Positions 43,905 through 55,199 of a stretch of DNA of 64,000 bases are shown piece after piece. The translations under genes and the position numbers were made by a program. Every line of letters begins with the position of its first letter. Position 1 is the stretch's first letter. Under the pieces are notes generated by a model that searched no databases, was not told where the DNA came from, and saw nothing but the letters and a program-made list of their open reading frames with translations. The stretch comes from Cannabis sativa (lineage: Eukaryota; Streptophyta; Magnoliopsida; Rosales; Cannabaceae), in contig NC_083610.1 in the NCBI RefSeq assembly GCF_029168945.1, positions 76,747,580 through 76,811,579 of the forward strand, in the 5' to 3' direction.

Positions 43905-46748
43905 CAGCCGACATTTTGGTAAAATAAATCAACACACCACCGTTGACGAAACATAGCTATCCGGTCTGGCGTCACATCGGTCAATCCACGCTGCATCATG
44001 AGATGCTCCACATACTCAATGCAATAGACGCCACAATCACCACTAAATGCAAAATAAAATGTAAAGTCAGTCTAACGTAAAACATATTTTAATACTATAG
44101 TACTTTTTTATCGCTATGTACCTGGTTGCTGACTTCGGAACTAAGTCGTGAGTGGCTCGAGTCGAGTGCATTTTTGGAAGCACCGTGATGTCACAGTTAG
44201 CTAACGCCATGATCTGGTTGTTATGTGGAAATTCCCCGGTTGCAAGGATTAGCGAGGGCAGCAGTTCTGCCCAAACCTTCAGGATGGGTTCCAAGGCGGT
44301 CCAATGACAGACGCTGGAATCACAGTCGTAGACATTAATTTTCCACAGCTCTATGTCGACTTCAACTGTGACCCAGTGCCTTGCCTCGGGAAGGTTCAGA
44401 ACGAAGTAAATAAACTCGTTACCCCTCCATCTCTCAAAGACTTGGGACTGTAATTACAGAGAACAACGAAACAATTAACAAACCATAATAATCTTCCCAA
44501 ACAATTAACATTTAAAATCTTACTAAAACAATACCTTATGAACCCCTCTGCAGTAGTCCAGGATATAATCCTCCCACACAAAGTTTTTCCTCGGACCCTT
44601 GTGGCTCGTCCATGCACTGCTGATCATGGCGGTCACGAATGTGGAGAGAATGACACCCTTCTGAGGAAATGTCAGTGGATAGTCGGTGCGTCGCCTCCTC
44701 AGCATATGCATTGCTGCATCTATATGCTGCATATAAAGGGAAATGTCAGTTAGACATAAAAATATATTAATTGCACATAAAGTTGTAAAGTGAAGTAATA
44801 TACTTTACTTACGTCATCTGTAAGCCATTCCTTTGGTGTGAGCATTGTCCAAAAGAATCCTGGACCGTAATCACCACTTCTCAAATCCCGAAGTCGGTGG
44901 TTCGGAATGAGTCCAACACACCACTTTCGGAAAGTGGTTAACAATTTCTCATCCGGTGGCTCCAGGGGATCAAAATTCGAAGATGGCCTATGTCTCCTCT
45001 TCATCTTCGTATAGTCACCGAACCATACAGGAGGCTTTCTCTTCCTCTTCCGACTCTTAACCACTGCAGGTTGTGCCTCTATCGACAGAATCTCACCCTG
45101 CGACTCGGTGTCATGTACATGGATAAGAGGTTGTGCCTCGATCGGAGTCGCTGGAGCTCCCTCATAAGGATCGTAATCGTCGGGGAAGACCTCATCCTCT
45201 TCTACTGGGGGTGAAGCAGCTGGTGGTGGGGTAGATGGATCTGCTGGGGCCTCCGGTGCTGAAGCTGTCATTGGCGGACGATTCAACATGACCAATATGT
45301 CTCTGAGCTGCTCCATAATTACGTTCTGACCACCCTTCAGCTCTACATGGCTGGTCTCGTATGCCTTCTTCAGCTCGACATGAGCAGCATACAGACCCTG
45401 AGTGTCAGCCTCGATCCTATCCAACCTCGCCACTAAATCAGTGTACTCGGCACCCCGAACGCCTGATGAAGATGGTGCACTGGGCTGAGGTTCTGAACCA
45501 GTGGCCTGAAAAAATATATATAAAAAAAATACGGTAAGCATACGATAATTCCACAATGTAACAAATATCACAAAACAAAAACAATAAAAAATAAAGACAT
45601 AAAAAAAAAGTTCCAAAATTGGTACCTGAGTGTCTGTTTCCTGAGTCTCTGGTACCTGACTACCTGCCTCAGCCTCTGTGTCATCCACAACATCATCAAC
45701 CAGGTTCTCCACACCATCGTAAGATATGGTCCTCACAAATGCCTCCTCCTCTGTCCGTGGAAGTAGCCCCTTCACAACTTCAAGATTCTGTTTATGGTTC
45801 AAAAAATATCAAAATAAAACCATTTAGCATTTATTACAAGCATTTATGTTAAATAATTATTCTGAACATAAGTGAAAATCATACCCGTCTAGAAAATAAT
45901 GCGCTGACGTCTTTCTTCCCAATATCGCCTTTGCTCGTCCAGCTAAGCATCCTGGGGAACCGAATCCCGTGGTTCGTGCCATACCTCTTCCCAACCTCCA
46001 AAATGGCCTCGTACGCCCAATATTGTACCGCAGTGCGAAGCCATATGCCGTGTATTTGCACTCGTGCTGAACATCCGAACTCAGCTTCTTCTCGTAGTTG
46101 GCCTTCTGTTTCAACATGTCTTTCTGAAGCGAGTGCATGAGTCTGGCGAATGAGTGCTTCCCCCAAGGAATCCGGAAGAAGAACTCGAGGTCTTCCACAT
46201 ATCTAAGTATGTGAGGCGTAATCAGCGTGTTTGCCTCGCGGCCCAGAAGCACTGACTCCACAAACAAGCACAAGCCGAGCTTGTACAAGTCTTCCGGGTT
46301 CTGACAGTTTGTGAACTGAAGTTGGAGTGCTTCTGTCTTCACACTATCAGACCGGTTGAAATATCTGTTGATCAATCGTTCTGACCCCGAGCGCGCGACC
46401 TGCGCAGCCTTCTCCTCTTCTGTTGGCCCCGAGGAGAAGTCCAGGCCTGTAATGAGTGCAAACTCCAGCACCCCGAATCTGACCTCCTTCCAACCAACAT
46501 AAAACCGCATCCTCAACTCCTCCTGAGCATCCACTTTCATTTTGTGGAGCATCAGCTGGTGAAATAACACCGAGGAGAATGTCAAGGGTACGGCATTCCA
46601 GAAGCTCCCGAAACGGCTTTCCTTCGCCGTGTTATTAAGGTTGAACTCCTCAAACCGAGCTTTGATTTTTGCAAAAATTCCAGTGCCTCTATATGTGACG
46701 CGGCCAAGAAATGCTCGGTGTCTTTGGAATAATGAGTCTGGGAGCCAT
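43905..46748 (-). CDS. DUF1985 / Ulp1-like (C48) cysteine protease gene of the MULE, multi-exon, one frame break
   Basis: Predicted exons (minus strand, GT-AG borders): 46748-45885, 45787-45626, 45505-44813, 44726-44535, 44447-44122, 44042-43905 (stop TGA at 43905-43907). All downstream junctions keep frame (phase 0 except AG/T before the last exon). Exon 1 carries DUF1985 (SFWNAVPLTFSSVLFHQLML, LRMRFYVGWKEVRFGVLEFA). The middle is acidic/proline-rich with a KSRKRKRKPP basic patch, a possible nuclear signal. The C-terminus has the ULP catalytic triad: H at 44376 (EARHWVTVEVD), D at 44325 (VYDCD) and C at 44033 (SGDCGVYC). In DUF1985 a one-base shift near 46030 breaks the frame between the YTAYGFAL block and the VQYWAYEAILEVGKRY block. 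Members of this family cleave SUMO-like tags; the role in transposition is unknown. Confidence 0.8.
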
Positions 46749-47521
46749 CTGAAAAAACAAAAAACAAATCAATATAACTGCCAAAAAAATTAAAAAATGG
46801 TCGACATAACATCGACATCATGTCGATATTCTGTCGACATTATCAAACAGTAAGTAAACAGAAAATTTGGTCGACAAACAGTCGATATACTGTCGACATG
46901 TTGTCGACATTATCACAAAAACAGTAACAAAATAACTTTGTGGACAGCATATCGACAAACTGTCGACATCCTGTCGACATGTTGTCGACATTATCACAAA
47001 AACAGTAACAAAATAACTTTGTGGACAGCATATCGACAATCTGTCGACATCCTTATCGACAATCTGTCGACATCCTGTCGACATACAAATATATTTGCTG
47101 AAAACAACAATCGTCGACATAAGGTCGACATCATGTCGACATGCCATCGACATTATCAAACATATATCAACTACATAACAATGGTCGACAAGATATCGAC
47201 ATAAGGTCGATATGCTATCGACATTATAGACCTCCACTTTTATTCCAAAAAAGGTCGACATCCTATCGACATACCAATGATATCCTATCGACATACACTA
47301 ACAACACAGACTCAAACACTTTCAATCTTGTCGACATTATATCGATAACCTATCGATATGTCATCGACAACTTGTTTGAACAATAAAACACTACTGATTA
47401 ACATGCAGAAAAACAAGCACAAGTTCGTATACACATCCTAAAACAATCTAATCAGAATAACATACACAAATTCCCATCCAAATCTATGAAAATTCTATTT
47501 TTTAATAAGAAAAAAACTTAC
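46749..47521 (-). other. Predicted first intron of the protease gene
   Basis: Donor CAAAG/GTAAGT at 47521 and acceptor TTTTTTCAG at 46749 bracket the third GTCGAC array. The upstream exon (47522 to about 47640) is open in the joined frame (ACC AAA ACC ... AGT CAA AGA TGG) but I see no ATG in it. Translation start is therefore uncertain. Confidence 0.5.
46801..47367. promoter_or_regulatory. GTCGAC array 3: eight blocks, 37 bp gaps
   Basis: Cores: 46801, 46812, 46823, 46834; 46871, 46882, 46893, 46904; 46941 (TGGA), 46952, 46963, 46974, 46985; 47022 (TGGA), 47033, 47044, 47056, 47067, 47078; 47114, 47125, 47136, 47147; 47185, 47196, 47207, 47218; 47255, 47266, a decayed site near 47277, 47288; 47331, 47342, 47353, 47364. 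Gaps between blocks are 37, 37, 37, 36, 38, 37 and 43. It lies in the predicted first intron of the protease gene. Confidence 0.92.
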
Positions 47522-47904
47522 CTTTGACTGTTCGTGGTTTTGGGGGCTACGACCTCTGTTCTGGTTTTGGTGGCTACGACCTCTGAAAATTTGTTGGGTT
47601 CCAATGTCGGCCGTGGGTGTGGGTGGGTTGGGTTCCAATGTCGAGAGCAATAGACAGAGAAAGAGAGAAAGAGAGAACGAGAACAGTAGATAGAGAGAGG
47701 GTTGGGTCAGGGTCGTGGGTGGGTGGCCGGAGTGGGGTCGTGGTCGTGGACTGCGTTGTTGGGTCGTTGGGTCGTCGTCGTGGGGCAGCGTTCGAAAGTT
47801 GTAAACGACAGAGAGAGAAAGAGAGAGGGAAAGAGAGGGAATAGCAAACGACAGAGAGAGAAAGAGAGAGTGAAAGAGGGAAAGACGGAAAGAGAGAGAG
47901 AGAA

Positions 47905-48032
47905 TAGGAAAATTAAATTTGAGGGGTATTTTGGGTAGAAATGAGTAATAGTGGAATTAATTTGTATAAATTAGTGGAGGGTATATATTTTGAAATGAGG
48001 TATTTTATTAGGGTCAATTAATGAAATTTCCC
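47905..48032 (-). repeat. Right terminal inverted repeat of the inner MULE
   Basis: Minus-strand reading GGGAAATTTCATTAATTGAC, then TTTCAAAATATATACCCTCC and AATTTATACAAATT, mirroring the left end. A GA-rich stretch (47640-47905) lies internal to it, as CT-rich sequence lies internal to the left repeat. Confidence 0.75.
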
Positions 48033-48063
48033 TAAGTATATTATGTAAATTTTTCAAGAAAAT

Positions 48064-49367
48064 TTAATTATTTAGCTGACAATCCTGCTTGATGGGCTAA
48101 CATTACGAAAAAAATGAGGATGTACACTTTCAATGTGTTCCCTTTGCTGTGCTTTATAATGACCAACCTTAGTCCTTCTAATTTCATTCCATGAAATCAA
48201 ACATTGCTATATATATATAAAAAAAAAAAGTATGACAATAGTCACTAAATTCATGTTTTATTTAAAGGATAAGAGTATGGGGTTGGATAATATAATCCAA
48301 ACTAATGTAAACTTTTTTAAGTTTAGAGGGATTGGATAAAATTATTCCAAACAAAGGTAAAGTTAAAATTAAAATTACGCTAAGACAATTACATATTTTT
48401 ATATTACGTGAAGATTTAAAGTTTTAATAAAACTTAAGCAATTACATATAATCAAATGTAAAATAATATATAATTTTTACACCTACACTCGAAATAGTTT
48501 ATGACCAGTCCTATTTTTAGGTGGGGAGACCTCCCCACTCAGTCTACATGTAGCTTCGTCCTTGATCTCAAGCTATTATTTTATCGAGGAAATTAGATTT
48601 TATACTCTTTTTATATTGTCATCTTTTATTTTTACTCTATTTTTTAAAGTCTATTATTATTACTTCTTTTTTTAAATATTGTACCAATTTTGCCCCTATC
48701 ACTTCAAGATACTCTTCATGTGACTCTCTTATGTTAGGATATTTTTGGGTACAGTATATATAAAAAGAGGTATGTTTCAATTAAATAAAAATTAGAGGTA
48801 AATTTGGTTAATTAATTAATAAAAGAAGCATTTTTCAACTTACCTCTATTTTATCCCTCTTGATTGAGACTATTTTAACCTAGCAAGAGGATGGGTTAAA
48901 ATAGTGCCAAGTGGACTTTTTTTTTTAAAAAAAAAAATTATATTTAAAAGATTTATATACATATAGTGCACTTTTAATGAATATTACCAGTATTATTATG
49001 AAAATTTAAATTATTATGCTTAATTTTACAATCTAATTAAAAGAATCTTTAGTGTTTGTATTATATGGTTGAGGTTGTTCTATCGAGACAAAAGAGATAA
49101 AAAAAATTGAGTTTGAGTTAGAGAGAGAAATAAAAATAATGTTAACTATACACATATTTTGGATATAGTGTAAAAAAAGAAATTTTTTTAATTAACTAGT
49201 AAAATTAAGCACATAAATTATAATTTTTCTTTTAATATCAGCCATTGGATTAAAATTTCGTTCTTAAAAAATTAATATTTTTAAAATTGACATTTAATTA
49301 TAGTTATTTTTAAAGTTTCCATCAATGGGTATTACCAATTGAAAAATAATCCATATATATATATATA
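48064..49367. other. AT-rich intergenic, nothing recognised
   Basis: Right flank of the MULEs. No gene or known repeat end seen until the Helitron terminus. Confidence 0.4.
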
Positions 49368-51475
49368 CTAGCAAAAAGTATGTGCGAGGCACGTATACTA
49401 AATTTTATGTTAGTTTTTTTTTTCTATATTATTTAAAAGTGATACAATTAAAAATTAAAGAAAAAAATTATTAGTTATTAGGTGAGATTATTATTACGTG
49501 TATCTAAATAATATATTTTATAATTTAGATATAGTGCGTGGAATCCGTAGTCCATTGGATGCTTGGCAACATCTTCAGGCTCGATTCTAGCAGTGTTCTG
49601 AATTTACAAAATGAATATTAAGAGTATAAATAAATATACAACTCCTAAAGTCATAACCCCAAGGTGAGAGGTAAAACTGAATATTTTAAATGGAATGCCA
49701 CCGGTAAGTACCTTTATTATAAAAACTAAGCTCGTTAAAAATGCGACCAGGAGAAAACAAAATATTCTCAATGGAAAAATGTTATAATTACCACTGGATG
49801 AGAAGGAAAATATGGTGCCTAAGTGTTTCTTCACACCAATAGGACCACCTCCTCCACGTGGAATACAAAATGTTTTATGAATTGAAGATTGAGATGGCAA
49901 ATATCAACTCCAATCCAAATTACTGAATGAATTTCAAAATCAAAAAATAAATTAGAAATATGATAAAATAATGAATGAATGAAAAATGAAGCCAAAAAAA
50001 AAAAAAAAACTATTTTAAATGATTCGTCTATCTTTTTTAACTATTTCAAATGAATTTGTTCAATGTAATTCAACCATCTAATTATAATTTGGATGATTAT
50101 CAAGGAGCATTGAAGCTTGTTTCTCATGTTTTGGTATCTTAGAACTCGATATCGATCTACTTGAGCTTGCAACCCCCTTTGATGCAATATCAATAGAAAC
50201 GAAGATAATCCGCACTAAACATGTAGCAATAAATTATATATACACATAGAGTTTATAGATATTCCATTAAATTAATAAACATATATAGGGTGATATATCA
50301 AATAAAACAAGTGTACCTTAACAAAAAAAAAAAACAAATGGGTTGTACAAGTTATATTGATACTTGAAAATCTGATTTGTTTGGGCTCGGTTTTGTTCCA
50401 ATCAAAAGAGGTAAATGAACCACATAATTAATTTCTTTCGTTCCGATTAGTTCTCTATTTTTGTTTCCATTGAGAAGAGATTAGAATTTGACGCCTAAAT
50501 CTTGATCGGAGATTCGCCATACTCTGAGGAAATCGCTTGATGTGGCTCGGAGACGGGTTTTTGGCACTCCTTGTCTGGAATGAAGATTGTTTGGTCGGAG
50601 GGTATGGGTGTTAGAATGAGAGAGGCAGAACGGAGCAAATATCGCCATTGGAGTCGTATGTGTAGATCTCTGAACGTTTTTGCTACTTCAAAAGCTTAGT
50701 GAATAAATGATTTAACAAAAAGGAAAAGGAAGAAGAAATAGTTGGGATTTCACCAAGAACCAGGACAAAAATAGCTAAAAATAATTAAATAAAAAAAACA
50801 ATATAAATAAATACATATTCATACCAAAAATTAAAAAATTTATAAATCAAGAATGCTTTAAAAAAAATCAGAAAATGTAATTCTACATAAAGCCCTAATC
50901 TATCCACTAAACTAAATTAGATTTGTATGAAGAAAAGGGATTAGGGTTTGATTCCGTCTAAATAAAGCCCCATCTTTCTACTAAACTAAACTACATTTGA
51001 AAATCAGAAGTAGATATTGGGATTTTAGTTTATTTTTGCTAAATTGGGTTTTAGTTTCGATTTCCACGTGAGATCATTTTGATTACATAGTTTAATTTGT
51101 ACTTTTATTTTTTATTTATATTTATTTTAAGAAAAAATTAAAAACTTAACAGACGTTACGTTAGCTTAGGCATTCAAAATTGTTAAATAGTAATTGGAAT
51201 AAAGTCACCCAAAAACTAAAATTCTGTTATATAGCTACATTTTATATAAAACAGATATATATATATAAAAATTAAATCAGAAACAAATTACAAATATCAA
51301 TTCAAATATTAATGAGATTTGTTTTATTTTTATTTTATTATATATAAATAATATTTTATTATTTTATTAAATATAAATAAAAAGTCACCCATGAATTTCT
51401 CATAAACCAAGAAATTTAGTTATTTCTCATAAACCAAGAAATTTAGTTATATAGGCACACTTTATATAGAATAGA
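49368..51475 (-). mobile_element. Helitron (non-autonomous), 3' end at left
   Basis: On the minus strand the 3' end reads GCACATACTTTTTGCTAG followed by T, with a stem GCACGTA/TATGTGC, loop GAG, at about 49379-49397. Two possible 5' ends occur: TCTGTTTTATATAAAATGTA ending at 51255 (plus) and TCTATTCTATATAAAGTGTG ending at 51475, both flanked by A. So either end or a nested pair. No Rep/helicase coding. Inside, 49780-49860 (minus frame IPRGGGGPIGVKKHLG) and the GC-richer 50440-50690 could be captured gene fragments. Confidence 0.6.
51398..51450 (+). repeat. 26-27 bp tandem duplication
   Basis: ATTTCTCATAAACCAAGAAA plus TTTAGTT is present twice in direct succession, next to the outer Helitron end. 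Confidence 0.7.
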
Positions 51476-51779
51476 TATAAATATAAGGGATTTATACTAT
51501 TTTTAGATTCTATATTTTATTTTTGGTAACTATAGTTTTAAAAAAATTACTTTACACTTTGTGTTTCATATAAAATTATAATTAGGACCCTAAAATTAAA
51601 ATATTTTTAAATATAACCAAAATATCTTTAGTGATTAAAAGAGTTATAATGTCTAGAGGCTAATCCACGTAGAGGGAAGGGGCAATTATCCCTCTTAAAA
51701 AAAATGTATATATATTTTAGTTAGTTAGACAATAATAATAATTAGAGCTGGAAGCAAATTTATAAGGTGAAGAATAGAT

Positions 51780-52260
51780 TTAAGAATTGTACTGAGCTTC
51801 GTAATTGTTCTACTTTGCTATACAAAATTAATGCAAGAGACAATATATATATGCTTAGCCTCCCTAGAATCAAAGTTGTTTTGAGGAAAGAAGTGTAAGA
51901 AAGGCTTAACCTTCGAAAGCATCGTTTTATTCTTTGGTTGGCTATGCTTGATTACAAACAGAAGAGAAATTGTACAAGATGGGTTCTATTTTGGACCCAT
52001 GGTGGGTAATGTGTAGAAGCCAAGAAGAGACGATTCAACACCTTTTCTTTTTCTGTCCTAGCAACAGAATACGTATAGAAGTGCTCAAAATTTGGCTGAA
52101 CTAGAAGACTTAAGTGTTCATGATTTAGCAGCTTATAAAATGGATAAGGAAGAGGAAGAGTTCGAAGAGCAAAAAATAGGTGCTTGCTTCTGTTATGGCA
52201 GCAACAATATAACACGTTTGGAAAGCGAGGAGTCAAGCTTATTGGCCCCAAATTAGTGTA
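51780..52260 (+). pseudogene. LINE zf-RVT fragment
   Basis: Plus-strand pieces read KHRFILWLAMLDYKQKRNCT (51922-51981), then MCRSQEETIQHLFFFCPSNR in a second frame (52014-52073), and the start of an LxVLKIWLN block. This is the zinc-binding region after RT in plant LINEs, as at 16504-16812. Upstream RT is missing. Confidence 0.65.
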
Positions 52261-52649
52261 ATGGGGGCTTCAGTAATTAGTGTAATGGGGGCTTCAGAAT
52301 AGAAATTCAAATACCAAAAAATACATCTAGTATAGATAGAGATTGGATTTCTCAATTGTAAATGATAGTGGAGTTGGAGCTTTCAGGCTATTTGTTCAAT
52401 ATACCTTGGTGATTCATAAAAAAAATGTGATTAAGCTCACTTACAAATATAATAGAATTCAAAGCTTCAAACCCTGAAAGCATTTTTTTTTAATATTTAA
52501 AATTTACTTTTTGAACCATGATCATGAAGCAAATTTTTTATTATGTTATTTTTTAAAAAAATTATATTTAATACTATAATGATAAACTTGTAACCCCTCA
52601 ACTTAAATTTTGGATCCATCATTGCTTTGGTCCCTACATTTTAGTATAA

Positions 52650-53704
52650 CTAGTGGAGTCTCACGTGCTTCGCACGTGTAGCTCATTTAGGCACAATTAT
52701 TTTAAAAAAATAATTAATATTTTATCTACAGAATTTATAACACTATCAAATTGTATACTCTAAAATATACATTATGGTGATAAAATTTTGTGAACTCTTC
52801 AATTTACAAACATATAGTACTTTTGTTAACTTTTGTTCTTTTTTATCATTTCACAGTTCATGTGTCGTTGTAAATTAATTACTTTTCTCCTGAATATTGA
52901 CCACTACTAAATTATGCCTCTTCTTAAAAAAATTAATTAAATATTTTTTTTCTAATAATTAAAAAAATCCAACCAAAAATATATTATTGTTGATTCATAT
53001 AAGAAATTTACACCTTCAATTCTTATGTTTTGAGAATAGCAATTTAGTACGTAAAGAATATGAATATGATTGGTAAATATGAAAAAAAATTAAATCTGAT
53101 TTGTTTAAGTGAACTTAATTTTTGAAAGAAAGAATTTTAAATATTTAATATTACTTTTTAAAATAATAGTTATTAGATATAATAGTATTATTTTTAAAAT
53201 CTAATATAATTTCTAATACTAAAGGGAATATAGGCTTTTAAAAAAAATATTCATAAATCACAAAATATATATGTGTTATCAATTTAATTATATATACACA
53301 TATATAATTTTTTTTTATTATATTATATGCTTATTAATATATAGGCATGGTTTCATTCAAAATATATATATATATAGAGGTATGGTTATATAAATAATAA
53401 TTATTAGTAAAATTAGCTTAAAAAATAAAGAGGCATTATTTATTTGAAAATATACTTATTGATAGCAATAAAAAAAAAACATAAGACAAAATAATCATTT
53501 TCACAAATATTTACAAAAAATAAAATGTTAATTAGGGAGAAGCTTAGTTTAGAAAAATAAATAAATAAATAAATAAATAAATAGTGTACATGTTTCAATT
53601 GCTTAGTTAAAATTTTTTATGCTTGAATATATAGTAAAGGCTAATTTTGTAATTCAATTAGTGAAAGCCCAAAAAGCTATTCTCACTTTTATATAGGTTA
53701 TAGA
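52650..53704 (-). mobile_element. Helitron (non-autonomous, 1055 bp), 3' end at left
   Basis: Minus strand: 5' TCTATAACCTATATAAAAGT ... 3' GCACGTGAGACTCCACTAG. A perfect seven-base stem CACGTGC/GCACGTG with loop TTC lies at 52662-52678, ~12 bases from the CTAG end. It sits between A and T as Helitrons do (A before 52650 and T after 53704 on the plus strand). The body is AT-rich with no coding. Confidence 0.75.
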
Positions 53705-54039
53705 TAACACTAATTTTTTTAAAAGAAAAATACAAGTAAATGACCCTATTTTTAATTTTATAGATAGTTAATGTCCTTTTTTTAAAATAATAAAACAAAT
53801 GTCATTTTTTACTTTTTAATACCTAAAATACCCTTCATTATATAAAATGTATTATATGTTTTATTCCTTTAATAGAAATTATGAAAAAAATAGATCAAAA
53901 CCACTCTACTAAATTTTTGTCAACTATTTTTTCATTATATAAAATGTATTATATGTTTTGTTCTTTTAGATTTTGCTGTTGTTGTTGGTGTCTAATATGT
54001 TATTTAAGCATGTAATTAGTTTTTTTATTAATATATCGT

Positions 54040-54900
54040 ATGATATACAAAACAATATACCTTAAACTAATATACATATATCACAAACTTAAACCAATAT
54101 ACTATAAAATGAATTGTTTTTCACAATATACAGTAACATACAAAAACTTATACCACAATCATAAGCAAATATACCATAGTCAAAAATTAATATACCACCA
54201 GCATAGTGAAAAAACATTATACAAAAAACATAATTTAATATTCCATAAGTTTTTTTTTCTTGTTTTTTCTTCATGAAATACCAATGAACATAAAATTAAT
54301 ATACCTCAGTCAAATATTAATATACCTCATACTTAAATTAATATTTAATAGTTTTTTTTTCCTTTCTATCCTTCACGATATACATATCACATACAAATGA
54401 TATATCTTAGACCAATATAAATATACCATAAACTTAAACTAATATACTATTAATTATTAAATAATTTTTTTTTCACGATATACAATAGCATATAAAAATT
54501 ATATTCTGCAATCATAAACATAAATATTACGGTGAAAAATTAATATACTACCAGTATAGTGGAAAATATATATATACCAAAAACTTAATTTAATATTCCA
54601 CATGTTTTTTTTCTTTTTCTTTCCTTCATGATATACTAATGAACATAAAGACAATATTTCCTAGTGAAATATAACTATACCTCAAACTTAAACTAATATT
54701 CCATATTTTTTAATTTCTGTCTTTCGTTCATTATATACCATAGCAAATTAAAATAATATACTACAATCTTAAACTAATATACTACCTTTCAGTTATTTCA
54801 AAAATATATATAAATATATGTATACTACCTTTTAGTTTTTTTAATATATTATTGCACATAAAAACGATATACTATTGTGCAAAATAACTATACCAAATAC
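54040..54900 (+). repeat. Diverged ~350 bp tandem repeat with TATACC words
   Basis: TTTTTCACAATATACAGTAA (about 54117) matches TTTTTCACGATATACAATAG (about 54468). TTTAATATTCCATAAGTTTT corresponds to TTTAATATTCCACATGTTTT, and ATACCAATGAACATAAA to ATACTAATGAACATAAA. The smaller word ACTTAAACTAATATAC recurs throughout. No coding. Confidence 0.65.
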
Positions 54901-55194
54901 TTAATTATTCAAGGTTATTATTGTAATTTCATTATCAAACTTTTAACAGAATGGACATTTTGTTAATTTTTTTTAAAAATGGACATTCATTAACTTTATT
55001 GTTAGATTTAAGGTCATTTTGCATCTTCGCCCTTTTTAAAATTTTATTTTGGACCTCACTTTATTTTTCAAAAAAAGAAAATAAGAAGAACAAGAAGAAG
55101 TTAAAATTAGGAACAAAAATCCATTTTTGATCAAAATATTTTCAAATATAACAAAACTACTTTTCAATTTATAGTTGAATGAATGACTTAACAA
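54901..55194. other. AT-rich intergenic
   Basis: No feature recognised. Confidence 0.35.
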
Positions 55195-55199
55195 AAATA

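Larger units (their letters stand above)
39157..48032. mobile_element. 8.9 kb autonomous-type MULE of the Ulp1-protease (Kaonashi-like) group
   Basis: Left end GGGAAATTTTAATTTTTGGCC (39157) and right end on the minus strand GGGAAATTTCATTAATTGACC (48032) give a diverged terminal inverted repeat of ~110 bases. Perfect eight-base TSDs TAAGTATA lie at 39149-39156 and 48033-48040. Inside are a MURA transposase gene (+), a DUF1985/Ulp1-like protease gene (-), a small zinc-ribbon gene (-), and three arrays of GTCGAC-type sites. The gene pair matches MULEs known to carry ULP-like genes. The TSD is unmutated; each large gene has one frame break. Confidence 0.9.
37357..48055. mobile_element. Non-autonomous MULE carrying exon-like fragments, interrupted by a second MULE
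   Basis: The left terminus GGGAAATTTACAAAAATACT at 37357 pairs with the right terminus (minus strand GAAAAATTTACATAATATAC) ending at 48055. The terminal similarity extends over ~60 bases if 39157-48032 is removed. Perfect eight-base duplications AAGAAAAT flank it at 37349-37356 and 48056-48063. Own sequence is about 1.8 kb, with no transposase. A second copy starts at 60556. Confidence 0.8.

Noticed and set aside
45857..45884. Extension of the DUF1985 frame to the stop at 45857
   Set aside because: The alternative frame ends at a clean donor site and joins the next exon in frame, whereas this tail has no family similarity.
46818..47294. 158-residue Cys/Ser/Thr-rich minus-strand ORF
   Set aside because: Read-through of the GTCGAC array; its repeated STCRQ/VDxxST words mirror the DNA repeat rather than a protein.
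39675..47367. CRISPR array
   Set aside because: Plant transposon context; units are 11 bp palindromes without unique spacers of constant length.
54089..54276. Opposed ORFs of 61 and 78 residues
   Set aside because: Overlap on opposite strands within an AT-rich tandem repeat.
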